A stretch of DNA of 32,979 bases from an uncultured Corynebacterium sp. (lineage in GTDB: Bacteria > Actinomycetota > Actinomycetes > Mycobacteriales > Mycobacteriaceae): the NCBI RefSeq assembly GCF_946998835.1, contig NZ_CAMQAZ010000027.1:1-32979 (forward strand). The letters run 5' to 3'. A program made the position numbers and the translations under genes. Positions 23,281-30,403 of this stretch are shown here, in pieces. Every line of letters starts with the position of its first letter. Position 1 is the first letter of the stretch. The notes beneath the pieces are model-generated. The model did no database searches. It was given only the letters and a program-made list of their open reading frames with translations, and was not told the origin of the DNA.

Positions 23281-24216
23281 ATGACGCGCGCAACATCTCC
23301 CAGCCCGTACGTCGAGTTCAAACGTGAGCAGTGGCGCGAAATGCGCAAGAATATGCCTCTGGTGCTGACTGAAGAGGAAGCTGAGCGACTTTCCGGTATC
23401 GGTGAAAACATCGACTTGGACGAAGTCGCCGAGGTCTATCTTCCGCTTTCGCGTTTGATTCATATGCGCGTGGCGGCTCATCGGGAGTTGAATAGTGCGA
23501 CATCGAACTTCCTTGGGGAAAATCCTTCGAAGGGCGCGTCGGTGCCGTTCATTATCGGCGTGGCGGGTTCGGTGGCGGTCGGCAAGTCGACGACGGCGCG
23601 TCTGCTGCAGGTGCTGCTCGAGCGGTGGGAGACCAATCCGCGGGTGGATCTGGTCACTACTGATGGTTTCCTCTACCCTTCTGAGGAATTGAATCGCCGT
23701 GGCATTATGCAGCGCAAGGGGTATCCGGAGTCGTATGATCAGCGTGCGTTGATGCGGTTTGTTACGGCGGTGAAGTCGGGTGCGCGGCATGTGAAGGCGC
23801 CGGTGTATTCGCACACGCTCTACGACCGGGTGCCGGATGAGTTCATCGATGTTGACCGCCCGGACATTCTCATTCTCGAGGGGCTCAATGTTCTGCAGAC
23901 GGGCCCGACGTTGATGATTTCCGATCTTTTCGATTTCAGCGTCTACGTCGATGCCCCGCGCGCGGACATCGAACGTTGGTACATTAGTCGTTTCCTCAGC
24001 CTCCGTCAGACGGCGTTTCGTGCTCCGGGGGCGCACTTCGCGGATTACGCCACGCTTGACGACGAAGCTGCGGCCGCGGAGGCCCGGCGTATTTGGCAGC
24101 AGGTGAACTTGCCGAACTTGACGGAAAATATTTTGCCCACTCGAGTGCGGGCATCGTTGGTTCTGACGAAGTCCCGGGACCACAAGGTCTCCCGAGTCCG
24201 AATGCGCAAACTCTAA
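23281..24216 (+). CDS. coaA: Type I pantothenate kinase
   Basis: Phosphorylates pantothenate, the first and controlling step of CoA synthesis. The ATG at 23281 gives 311 residues, the normal length; an in-frame ATG at 23188 adds 31 residues that do not match. The P-loop GVAGSVAVGKST is at 93-104; DLVTTDGFLYP, YPESYDQRALMRF, VYSHTLYDRVP and ILEGLNVLQ are the other CoaA signatures. CACAAT at 23268-23273 ends 7 bases before the ATG, so the mRNA is probably leaderless; GGAAG lies too close to act as a ribosome binding site. It ends in a perfect hairpin shared with the convergent uppS. Identification is secure. Confidence 0.96.
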   Translation: MTRATSPSPYVEFKREQWREMRKNMPLVLTEEEAERLSGIGENIDLDEVAEVYLPLSRLIHMRVAAHRELNSATSNFLGENPSKGASVPFIIGVAGSVAVGKSTTARLLQVLLERWETNPRVDLVTTDGFLYPSEELNRRGIMQRKGYPESYDQRALMRFVTAVKSGARHVKAPVYSHTLYDRVPDEFIDVDRPDILILEGLNVLQTGPTLMISDLFDFSVYVDAPRADIERWYISRFLSLRQTAFRAPGAHFADYATLDDEAAAAEARRIWQQVNLPNLTENILPTRVRASLVLTKSRDHKVSRVRMRKL

Positions 24217-24239
24217 CATCCGGAAATTTTTCCGGATGT
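24216..24239. terminator. Perfect hairpin between convergent coaA and uppS
   Basis: ACATCCGGAAA (24216-24226) and TTTCCGGATGT (24229-24239) are exact reverse complements around TT. It consists of two facing copies of the ACATCCGG word that is enriched in this region. No long T-run follows, but it lies where both transcripts must stop. Confidence 0.65.
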
Positions 24240-24246
24240 AGGGAGG

Positions 24247-25032
24247 TTATTTGCCGAAGCGGCGCGAGCGCTGCGAAAAGTCTCGAAGTGCGCGGAGGAA
24301 GTCGATGCGGCGGAACTCGGGCCAGTAGGTGTCGGTGAACCAAATCTCGGAGTAGGCGGTTTGCCATAGGAGGAAGCCGCTGAGCCGCTGTTCTCCGGAG
24401 GTGCGGATGACCAGATCTGGGTCCGGTTGTCCGGATGTGTAGAGCCGGCGGGAGATGGCGTCGGTGGTGATGCGCTCTTCTAGTTCGGAGGCGTCGATGC
24501 CTTCGGCGGCGGCTTCGCGGATGATTTTGCGCACCGCGTCGACGATTTCCTGGCGGCCGCCGTAACCAACGGCGATGTTGACCTGGATGCCGGTGTTGTT
24601 CGCGGTGACTTCTTCGTCGTGGCGCAGCCGGGCGGTCATTTTTTCCGGAAGGAGCTCGAGGTGGCCGACCATGCGCAGGCGCACGTCGTTAGGCGATTGC
24701 GCTAATTCGTCGACGACGTCGGCGATGATGTCGAACAGTAACTCCAGCTCTTCGGGGTCGCGTCCGAGGTTTTCGGTGGAGAGCAGGTAGATGGTGACCA
24801 GCTCGATTTCCTGTTCAGCGCACCAGCCGACGAATTCCGCGATTTTCCGGGAGCCGACGCGATGGCCGTGGCTGACGTCGGTGAATCCAGCCTCCCTCGC
24901 CCAGCGGCGGTTGCCATCGGCCATGATGGCAACGTGCTTGGGGCGGGGTTTTCCTTCTAGCTCTTGGGCTAGTTTGCGCTCGTAGAGCGGATATGCAATC
25001 CGCCGGAGTGAGGACGGCTGATTTTCTTTCAC
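24247..25032 (-). CDS. uppS: Cis-isoprenyl diphosphate synthase (short-chain Z-isoprenyl type)
   Basis: Condenses isopentenyl diphosphate onto an allylic diphosphate with cis geometry, feeding decaprenyl phosphate for cell-wall synthesis. The GTG at 25030-25032 gives 261 residues; TAGGGT 7 bases upstream supports a leaderless start there over the longer frame to 25143, which overlaps aroF. Motifs are HVAIMADGNRRWAR at 33-46 (catalytic Asp39), GHRVG, LVTIYLLSTENLGR, VNIAVGYGGRQEI, and DLVIRTSGEQRLSGFLLWQ with YSEIWF. By position next to coaA/glyA it matches the Rv1086-type Z-farnesyl diphosphate synthase rather than the long-chain enzyme; product length cannot be read directly. Only 38 bp behind aroF, so read-through is likely. 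Confidence 0.92.
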   Translation of the reverse strand: MKENQPSSLRRIAYPLYERKLAQELEGKPRPKHVAIMADGNRRWAREAGFTDVSHGHRVGSRKIAEFVGWCAEQEIELVTIYLLSTENLGRDPEELELLFDIIADVVDELAQSPNDVRLRMVGHLELLPEKMTARLRHDEEVTANNTGIQVNIAVGYGGRQEIVDAVRKIIREAAAEGIDASELEERITTDAISRRLYTSGQPDPDLVIRTSGEQRLSGFLLWQTAYSEIWFTDTYWPEFRRIDFLRALRDFSQRSRRFGK

Positions 25033-25070
25033 ATATGTAACCCTACCCAATGGGCATGGTTGCTTTGCGC

Positions 25071-26162
25071 TTAGTCGCGTGCCTGCCGACGCTTCCGGAC
25101 TTCTGCCGCAAGCATTCGCAGCAGCCGGTCGGTGGTTTCCCAATCCATGCAGGCATCGGTGACGGACTTGCCGTAGACGAGGCCCTTGCGACCATTTGTA
25201 ATCTTCTGCGCGCCGGCTTCGAGGAAGGATTCCATCATGATGCCGGTGATGCGCTCGTCACCGGCACCGATGAGCTTGCCGAGCTCCTCGACAACCTCGG
25301 CCTGGCGCACTTCGGATTTTCCGGAATTGGCGTGGGAGGCATCCACCATGATGCTGACGGTCTGCTCGGCCTTGTTCAGGCGGGCTTCGGCGTCGTTAAG
25401 CGATTCTTTGTCCCAGTTCGGGCCGGAGGTGCCGCCGCGGAGGATGAGGTGGCAGTTGTGGTTGCCGGCGGTTTCGACGACGGCGGCGCGGCCCTGGTCG
25501 TTCATTCCGAAGAAGAAGTGTGGGTTTGCTGCGGAGACCAGCGAGTCCACTGCGACTTGGACGTTGCCGTCGGTGCCGTTTTTGAAGCCGATGGGCATGG
25601 AAAGTCCGGAAGCGAGCTGGCGGTGGACCTGTGATTCCGTGGTACGTGCACCAATTGCGCCCCAGGAGACGGCGTCGGCGATGTACTGAGGGCTGTTGGG
25701 TTCGAGGAATTCGGCGCCGGCGGGCAGGCCCGTACGCAGGACCTCAATAAGCACCTCGCGAGCCATGTGCAGGCCCTTGTTGATCTTGTAGGAGCTATCC
25801 AGGTCGGGGTCGTTGATGAGTCCCTTCCAGCCGACGGTGGTGCGCGGCTTTTCGAAGTAGACGCGCATGACGACCAGCAGGTCCTCGTCGAGCTCATCGG
25901 CGGTGGCCTTGAGGCGGCGGGCGTAGTCGATGGCGGCCTCGGGGTCGTGGATGGAGCACGGGCCGACAACGACCAGCAGGCGGTCGTCTTCGCGGGCGAT
26001 AACGCGGGCGATGTCGAGTCGCGACTGTTCTACCTCGTTCACCAGGTTCGGGGTCAGTGGCTGTTTGGCCATGACCTCTTCTGGGGAGGGCAGGTCGTGG
26101 AAGGCTACGACGCGGCGGTTCGCAGTTGAGGCGGGGGCTTCGAGGGATGTAGGAGGGGTCAT
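25071..26162 (-). CDS. aroF: Class I 3-deoxy-D-arabino-heptulosonate 7-phosphate (DAHP) synthase
   Basis: Condenses erythrose-4-phosphate and phosphoenolpyruvate, the first step of aromatic amino acid synthesis. The 363-residue protein has the class I (AroF/G/H) signatures: LLVVVGPCSIHDPEAA at about 62-77, RVYFEKPRTTVGWKGLINDP at about 99-118, AREVL, GARTTESQVHRQLASGLSMP, FKNGTDG, HLILRGG, and VDASHANSGK with the metal-binding His. A complete attenuator leader precedes it, so expression should respond to charged aromatic tRNAs. uppS follows closely. From memory the C. glutamicum gene beside uppS is aroF, and the symbol is taken from that; aroG would be the alternative. Confidence 0.93.
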   Translation of the reverse strand: MTPPTSLEAPASTANRRVVAFHDLPSPEEVMAKQPLTPNLVNEVEQSRLDIARVIAREDDRLLVVVGPCSIHDPEAAIDYARRLKATADELDEDLLVVMRVYFEKPRTTVGWKGLINDPDLDSSYKINKGLHMAREVLIEVLRTGLPAGAEFLEPNSPQYIADAVSWGAIGARTTESQVHRQLASGLSMPIGFKNGTDGNVQVAVDSLVSAANPHFFFGMNDQGRAAVVETAGNHNCHLILRGGTSGPNWDKESLNDAEARLNKAEQTVSIMVDASHANSGKSEVRQAEVVEELGKLIGAGDERITGIMMESFLEAGAQKITNGRKGLVYGKSVTDACMDWETTDRLLRMLAAEVRKRRQARD

Positions 26163-26218
26163 CGGAGGTCTCTTTTCTCTGGGTGATTAGTTGCGCTGTA
26201 TTTGGCTGTAGATACGAC

Positions 26219-26256
26219 AAAAGGCAGCGCCCCTATTGGTTGGGGCTGCTGCCTTT
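26219..26256 (-). terminator. Attenuator terminator in the aroF leader
   Basis: On the minus strand AAAGGCAGCAGCCCC pairs with GGGGCGCTGCCTTTT (plus 26242-26256 and 26219-26233), followed by GTCG. Directly ahead (minus) CCGGAGCC at 26257-26264 is exactly complementary to GGCTCCGG in the leader peptide gene at 26318-26325, offering an alternative fold. Confidence 0.85.
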
Positions 26257-26300
26257 GGCTCCGGTTGGTGGCGACGTGACGATTTTGCCGCCGACTGCGA

Positions 26301-26354
26301 CTATGTCGTCGCTGCCTCCGGAGCCTTCGAAAAATAAAATCGCCACATACGCAT
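26301..26354 (-). CDS. aroR: Leader peptide of DAHP synthase (AroR-type), MRMWRFYFSKAPEAATT
   Basis: 17 codons, ATG 26352-26354 to TAG 26301-26303. Residues 4-8 are Trp-Arg-Phe-Tyr-Phe, so four of five control codons are aromatic. Translation speed over these codons would decide whether the downstream terminator (26219-26256) forms. The FYF motif fits what is reported for the C. glutamicum aroR leader of aroF. The peptide itself has no expected function. TACAGT 7 bases upstream makes it leaderless. Confidence 0.85.
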   Translation of the reverse strand: MRMWRFYFSKAPEAATT

Positions 26355-26361
26355 GTGCTTG

Positions 26362-26390
26362 ACTGTAGCGCACCGCCTGTAATCCCGCAA
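26362..26390 (-). promoter_or_regulatory. Promoter of the aroR-aroF operon
   Basis: On the minus strand TTGCGG (plus 26385-26390), a 17-bp spacer, and TACAGT (plus 26362-26367), with the leader peptide ATG starting 8 bases further. Spacing is ideal. Confidence 0.7.
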
Positions 26391-26480
26391 TTCGAACTCC
26401 GAATCCCACCCCGTGGGACGCAATTAGGGGCGCGCACGCATCGCCCGTCGTCAAGCGACGGACGCATGCCTTGGCGTTAA

Positions 26481-26765
26481 CTACTCCGCTTCACGACGCT
26501 GCTCTGCTGCAGCCATCGCCTTATCCACGGCCTCGGAATCGAAGGGATCCATGCCGTGCGCTTCGGCGAACTTCCGGCGGGCGGCCATGCGCTTCGCGCG
26601 CCGCGAGAGGTCCCAGCCGAGAGCCAGGATGACGATAAGCAAGACGACAATGATGAGCAGGCCAATGGGAGAGGCCTTGCCGAAGTCAGCACCCCGCGGA
26701 CCAGTGGGGTTCTGCGCCAGGAAAATTGTCGTGCGAGCCGCCAAGGCATCGAAGCTTTCAATCAT
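26481..26765 (-). CDS. Small single-span membrane protein, conserved beside mca
   Basis: 94 residues from the ATG at 26763-26765. A short extracytoplasmic or loop start is followed by one hydrophobic helix at about 33-50 (SPIGLLIIVVLLIVILALGW), then a basic helix DLSRRAKRMAARRKFAEAHGMDPFD and an acidic C-terminus; the positive-inside rule puts the C-terminus in the cytoplasm. It lies 27 bp behind mca on the same strand, where mycobacteria also have a small protein (Rv1083, from memory). Function is unknown; co-transcription with mca is likely. The overlapping frame one base shifted (26477-26761) is a shadow. Confidence 0.75.
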   Translation of the reverse strand: MIESFDALAARTTIFLAQNPTGPRGADFGKASPIGLLIIVVLLIVILALGWDLSRRAKRMAARRKFAEAHGMDPFDSEAVDKAMAAAEQRREAE

Positions 26766-26792
26766 GAGTTCCAGCTTAGCGTTAATTCCGGA

Positions 26793-27662
26793 CTATTCCG
26801 CGTCGGGGTCGATACCGGCGAAGAGATCGGTCTCTGGCAGCTCGGTCTGCACGCGAGTGCGGGCGAGCTCGAATTCTTCGGTGGGCCAAACGCGCTGCTG
26901 AATGTCCGCGGGCACGGCGAAAAATGGCCCGTTCGGGTCAATCTGGGTGGCGTGCGCCAGTAGCGCCTGGTCACGCTGCGGGAAGTAGTCGCCGCACTCT
27001 ACTTGCGTGGTTACGCGGGTCATGATGTCGCCGGGAGTCTTTGTCCAGCGACGGAAGGACTCTGCCAGAGGGCTTTCTAAACCGTTATCGCGGTAGTAGT
27101 TATCCAGCGCGATGAGGCGCGCCTTGATGAACCCGTGGGTGTAGTAGAGCTTGGAGATCTCCCACGGCTCACCGAGTTCGGGGTACTTATCCGTGCCGGA
27201 TTCCAACCACGCGCGCATGGACACGATATGGGTCATGATGTGATCCGGGTGCGGGTAGCCACCGTTTTCGTCGTACGTAATGACGACGTGCGGACGAAAT
27301 TCCCGGATGGCTCGAATAAGCGGTTTCGTCGCAGCCTCGACCGACTGGCGCGCAAATACACCGTGCGACAGCACCGGCACCGGGTTGCCCGCGGGCAGGC
27401 CGGAGTCGGTAAAGCCGAGCCACTCATGCTCAACACCGAGGGCCTCGGCGGCCGCAGCCATTTCGTGCACGCGCACCGCGGCGATGTTCTCGCGCACTTC
27501 CGGCCGATCCATGGCCGGGTTGAGAATGCTGCCGGCCTCACCGCCGGTGCACGTCACCACTTTGACGCGATGCCCCTCGGCCGCATAGCGGGCCATCGTT
27601 GCAGCACCCTTGCTCGATTCGTCATCAGGATGAGCGTGAATTGCCATCAGACGAAGTGCCAT
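26793..27662 (-). CDS. mca: Mycothiol S-conjugate amidase
   Basis: Zinc hydrolase that cleaves mycothiol S-conjugates, releasing mercapturates for export: detoxification of electrophiles and antibiotics. The 289-residue protein has the LmbE/PIG-L fold with metal ligands in AHPDDES (His11, Asp14) and PHPDH (His141). WLGFTDSGLPAGNP and MTRVTTQVECGDYFPQRDQALLAHATQIDP are Mca-type; length also fits Mca (about 290) rather than MshB. GGGGGAG about 11-17 bases before the ATG and a GATAGT at 27680-27685 lie upstream. Divergent from DUF4307 and greA, the same order as in mycobacteria. Confidence 0.95.
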   Translation of the reverse strand: MALRLMAIHAHPDDESSKGAATMARYAAEGHRVKVVTCTGGEAGSILNPAMDRPEVRENIAAVRVHEMAAAAEALGVEHEWLGFTDSGLPAGNPVPVLSHGVFARQSVEAATKPLIRAIREFRPHVVITYDENGGYPHPDHIMTHIVSMRAWLESGTDKYPELGEPWEISKLYYTHGFIKARLIALDNYYRDNGLESPLAESFRRWTKTPGDIMTRVTTQVECGDYFPQRDQALLAHATQIDPNGPFFAVPADIQQRVWPTEEFELARTRVQTELPETDLFAGIDPDAE

Positions 27663-27857
27663 TTAAAGCTACTCCCCCTACTATCTCAGTCCGTGTTTTC
27701 TAGCTAAGGTCGGTGTCCTTCGACCGCGACGGCACTACAGAAGCACCATTTCAATACCGCCCCACTATAGCGCTGCGACATCACATGCCCACACAGCAAC
27801 GCAACACAGTGGAACGACATAACAGCAGAGCACCGTGCCACGCCAGAAAGATTGTTT

Positions 27858-27871
27858 AAATGTCAACATTT
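27858..27871. promoter_or_regulatory. 14-bp AT-rich palindrome between mca and the DUF4307 gene
   Basis: AAATGTCAACATTT: arms AAATGT and ACATTT around CA. It lies 37 bp before the DUF4307 start and 195 bp before mca. Possibly an operator; no known consensus recognised. Confidence 0.4.
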
Positions 27872-27908
27872 TACCACGTCGGCCAGAAACTCCGATAGGC
27901 TGAAAAGC

Positions 27909-28376
27909 ATGGCTGAAAGTTCGGAGCGAAACACCCGAAATACCGCAGCGCCAAACGTGCAGCGCGAGCGCTATGGGGATAACAGTCGCACGCTCCCCGC
28001 AAAATTGGTTGTCATCGCTATAGTGGGCATGCTCGTCATCGCAGGCGCGTACATTTTCGTTCAGATGAACCGCGTCACCGCCCCGGATGTCTCCGCAACG
28101 CAAGCGGGTTGGAGCCGCACTCCCGGCAAGGAAGATGAGCAGTTCATCTTCACGCTCGACGTCACCCGCGAAAAACCGGAACTGGACAGCTACTGCATCA
28201 TCTACGCGCTGAACTATGACGTGGCAGAGGTCGGCCGTCGCGATGTGTTTGTCCCGGGTGGCGGCCCCGCTACCGTGCGCATGGATGTCCCCATTGCCAC
28301 CCGCGAGCTGGCCGTGGCAGGCGATGTCTACGGCTGCTCCACCGACATTCCGGAGTTCCTCAAACCTGCGAAGTAA
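27909..28376 (+). CDS. DUF4307 family membrane protein
   Basis: The ATG at 27909 gives 155 residues; TAGGCT ends 7 bases upstream, so a leaderless start is likely, and the longer frame from 27852 is rejected. Residues 1-30 are hydrophilic (RERYG), then one hydrophobic helix at about 33-54 (LVVIAIVGMLVIAGAYIFVQ), then an extracytoplasmic beta-rich domain with FTLDVTREKPELDSYCIIYALNYDVAEVGRRDV and a second Cys in YGCSTDIPEFL, so a disulfide is possible. The family sits between mca and greA across this order of bacteria (Rv1081c position, from memory). Function is unknown. Confidence 0.85.
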   Translation: MAESSERNTRNTAAPNVQRERYGDNSRTLPAKLVVIAIVGMLVIAGAYIFVQMNRVTAPDVSATQAGWSRTPGKEDEQFIFTLDVTREKPELDSYCIIYALNYDVAEVGRRDVFVPGGGPATVRMDVPIATRELAVAGDVYGCSTDIPEFLKPAK

Positions 28377-28455
28377 CCTCCTTCCGCTGTCAATGATTGT
28401 GCACTGCAGTGGCACGTCGTAAAGCATGTACGACAACACTCCGCCACGTCCGTTA

Positions 28456-28483
28456 TTGCCATAGGGCATGACAGTGCTATCCT
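28456..28483 (+). promoter_or_regulatory. greA promoter
   Basis: TTGCCA at 28456-28461, a 16-bp spacer and TATCCT at 28478-28483. Transcription would start near 28490, leaving a leader of about 60 bases. Confidence 0.6.
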
Positions 28484-28496
28484 GTGACGCAGCCGA

Positions 28497-28519
28497 CGGC
28501 CCCACGCGGGGCCGCTTTT
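28497..28519 (+). terminator. Terminator-like hairpin inside the greA leader
   Basis: CGGCCCC (28497-28503), loop ACGC, GGGGCCG (28508-28514), then CTTTTGT. It lies only about 7 bases after the predicted transcription start and 30 bases before the ribosome binding site, so it can only act on greA itself or on a very short RNA. Confidence 0.65.
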
Positions 28520-28551
28520 GTATTAAATAAGCCAAAAACACAGGAGGAACC

Positions 28552-29064
28552 ATGACTGAGGCACAGAACAATAGCCCATGGCTCACCCAGGAGTCCTACG
28601 ACAAGCTCAAGGCCGAGCTTGAGGCGCTATACGAAAACCGCCCGGTCATCGCCGCCGAGATTAACGAGCGCCGCGAAGAGGGCGACTTGAAGGAAAACGC
28701 CGGCTACGATGCCGCTCGTGAGCAGCAGGGACAGGAAGAGGCACGCATCCGCTACCTCGAAGATCTGCTGCAGCGCGCCACTGTCGGTGAGATTCCGCAG
28801 GAGTCCGGTGTGGCTCTGGTCGGCACCGTGGTCCACGTCTACTACGACGGCGACGAGGACGACGCCGAGACCTTCCTCATCGGCACCCGTGGCGCTGACT
28901 CCTCCAACCCGAACCTGGAGACCTACTCCACCGATTCCCCGCTGGGTAAGGCTCTGGTCGGCGCCAAGGAGGGCGAGACCCGCACTTACACCTCCCCGAG
29001 CGGCGACGAAGTGTCCGTCACCGTGGTCAAGGCTGAGCCGTACAACCCGGAGATGGACGCCTAA
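28552..29064 (+). CDS. greA: Transcription elongation factor GreA
   Basis: Rescues backtracked RNA polymerase by stimulating transcript cleavage through the secondary channel. 170 residues: an N-terminal coiled coil (about 15-80) with RREEGDLKENAGYDAAREQQGQEE-type sequence, whose acidic tip (EEGDLKEN) coordinates Mg2+ at the polymerase site, and a C-terminal FKBP-like domain ending TYTSPSGDEVSVTVVKAEPY. SPLGKALVGAKEGE is the usual signature. A strong GGAGGAAC ribosome binding site lies before the ATG. The leader carries a terminator hairpin. Identification is secure. Confidence 0.97.
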   Translation: MTEAQNNSPWLTQESYDKLKAELEALYENRPVIAAEINERREEGDLKENAGYDAAREQQGQEEARIRYLEDLLQRATVGEIPQESGVALVGTVVHVYYDGDEDDAETFLIGTRGADSSNPNLETYSTDSPLGKALVGAKEGETRTYTSPSGDEVSVTVVKAEPYNPEMDA

Positions 29065-29089
29065 ACGCTTAGGTTAGTTATTCCCGGCG

Positions 29090-29233
29090 TCACGCCGCCT
29101 CAACCCAGGCGGCAACCTCGGGCCACAGCGCCCGATTCTTGGATCGATAGAAGCCCATATGGCCTATCGGTCCATTTTTTGTGCCCTCTCCAGCTTCAAT
29201 ATTGCGCTTTACGACGTCACACTGCACAGCCCT
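29090..29233 (-). pseudogene. Remnant of an alpha/beta hydrolase C-terminus
   Basis: Minus-strand codons from about 29233 to the TGA at 29090-29092 read RAVQCDVVKRNIEAGEG, then GPIGHMGFYRSKNRALWP and EVAAWVEA. The GHMGF(F/Y)R...LWP...W ending is that of alpha/beta hydrolases in which the His of the triad lies in this segment. There is no nucleophile elbow or other part of the gene upstream; a terminator (29273-29313) lies where the rest should be. It is therefore a 3' fossil of a deleted gene. Recognition rests on a short motif only. Confidence 0.45.
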
Positions 29234-29272
29234 GTCGGTCAAAACGTTGACTGGTGAGGCCCAAGACAAAAC

Positions 29273-29313
29273 AAAGCGCCAGCCAACCCGCATTAACGGG
29301 CTAACCGGCGCTT
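29273..29313 (-). terminator. Terminator of the Bax-inhibitor-1 gene
   Basis: AAGCGCC (29274-29280) pairs with GGCGCTT (29307-29313), with an inner CCCG/CGGG stem; on the minus strand TGTTTTG follows. A second small stem, GCTAG/CTAGC, lies nearer the gene at about 29321-29335. Confidence 0.75.
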
Positions 29314-29337
29314 CTGCGTTAGCTAGTTTTCTAGCGC

Positions 29338-30165
29338 TTAGTCCCTGAAGTAGGACAGCAGGCGCAGAATCTCGGTGTAGAGCCAGACCAGGGTCACGGC
29401 CAGGCCGAGGGCGACGCCCCAGGCGTACTGAGCCGGAGCACCAGCGCGGACCAGGCGGTCAGCCTGATCAAAGTCAATCAGGAAGCTGAAGGCCGCCAGG
29501 CCGATGCAGACCAGCGAGAAGATGATCGACAGCATGCCGCCGTCACGCAGCGGGAAGCCCAGACCGAACAGGGACAGCAGCAGGTTGCCCAGCATGAGGA
29601 CCAGGACACCAATCAGAGCTGCGCTCATGAAACGAGTGAACTTCGGGGTCACGCGGATAGCACCGGACTTGTAGACGAAGAGCATACCGATGAAGACACC
29701 CAGGGTGGCCAGCACAGCCTGCATAATCAGCGCACCAGCGGCAACGCCCTGGATAGGTGCGGTAAACATGAAGCTGATGCCACCGACGAAGAGGCCTTCA
29801 AAGGCGGCGTAGGTCAGCGTGACCGGCGCGGAGCCGTACTTCTTACCGAAGGTGGAAACCAAAACAGTAATCAGTCCACCGATGGCACCGACGATGGTCA
29901 GAATCATGGCCAGGCTGGTGGAGACGCTAACGGCAATGAAGAAGTTGACTGCAGCCAAAACGATGATGGTTGCCAGCGTGATGCCGGTCTTGGAAACGAC
30001 ATCGTCGACCGTCATCGGACGGTAGTCGGCGGCAACCTGCGACTGGTACGGGTTATCCCCGTAGTCAGCGCCCATCTGACCTTGGCCGTAGTGTTGTGCG
30101 CCCGCCTGTCCGCGGGCGACGGTCTTAGTAAGTGAACTGAAGGCAGGATTGCTGCTTTCGCGCAC
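29338..30165 (-). CDS. Bax inhibitor-1/YccA family membrane protein
   Basis: 275 residues from a GTG at 30163-30165 with GAAGGAC 5-11 bases upstream. A hydrophilic Gly/Gln/Tyr-rich N-terminus of about 60 residues (GQAGAQHYGQGQMGADYG) is followed by seven hydrophobic segments. Family marks are FEGLFVGGISFMF, the DFDQADRLVRAGAP loop with paired Asp that act as pH sensors in BsYetJ-type proteins, and YAWGVALGLAVTLVWLYTEILRLL at the end. Members are Ca2+/H+ leak channels or membrane stress factors. A SigH-type promoter 80 bp upstream suggests heat or oxidative-stress control. Confidence 0.9.
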   Translation of the reverse strand: MRESSNPAFSSLTKTVARGQAGAQHYGQGQMGADYGDNPYQSQVAADYRPMTVDDVVSKTGITLATIIVLAAVNFFIAVSVSTSLAMILTIVGAIGGLITVLVSTFGKKYGSAPVTLTYAAFEGLFVGGISFMFTAPIQGVAAGALIMQAVLATLGVFIGMLFVYKSGAIRVTPKFTRFMSAALIGVLVLMLGNLLLSLFGLGFPLRDGGMLSIIFSLVCIGLAAFSFLIDFDQADRLVRAGAPAQYAWGVALGLAVTLVWLYTEILRLLSYFRD

Positions 30166-30247
30166 GTCGTCCTTCTTTCTTTTTCTCAGTTTTTCTTACA
30201 CGTTTTGAACTCAGGCACACGCGCGTACGTTTGCCTACATTGTCTAC

Positions 30248-30274
30248 AACGGACGGTGTCTAGGTATTGTTCCC
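30248..30274 (-). promoter_or_regulatory. SigH/SigE-type (ECF) promoter upstream of the Bax-inhibitor-1 gene
   Basis: On the minus strand GGGAACAA (from plus 30274 leftwards) and CGTTGT (plus 30246-30251) with 17 bp between GGGAAC and CGTT. This matches the corynebacterial SigH pattern GGAAyA - 16-20 - (C/T)GTT. The leader to the GTG would be about 70 bases. Confidence 0.6.
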
Positions 30275-30403
30275 AACCCTGAAAAACAGTTAGTATCAAG
30301 GTAATTCCTCGCCTGCTGGCGGTGATTTTGTAATCGCGGAAACACTCACAGTCGCCAGGCGTGGGCACCACTTGAGTGATTACGAATTAGGAGGCTGGTC
30401 AAG

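Noticed and set aside
25033..25143. Longer N-terminus of uppS
   Set aside because: It would overlap the end of aroF, and the added residues are unlike the family; a -10 sits 7 bases before the GTG at 25032.
26159..26467. 102-residue minus-strand frame across the aroF leader
   Set aside because: It overlaps the attenuator in a different frame from the WRFYF leader peptide, and its composition is not protein-like.
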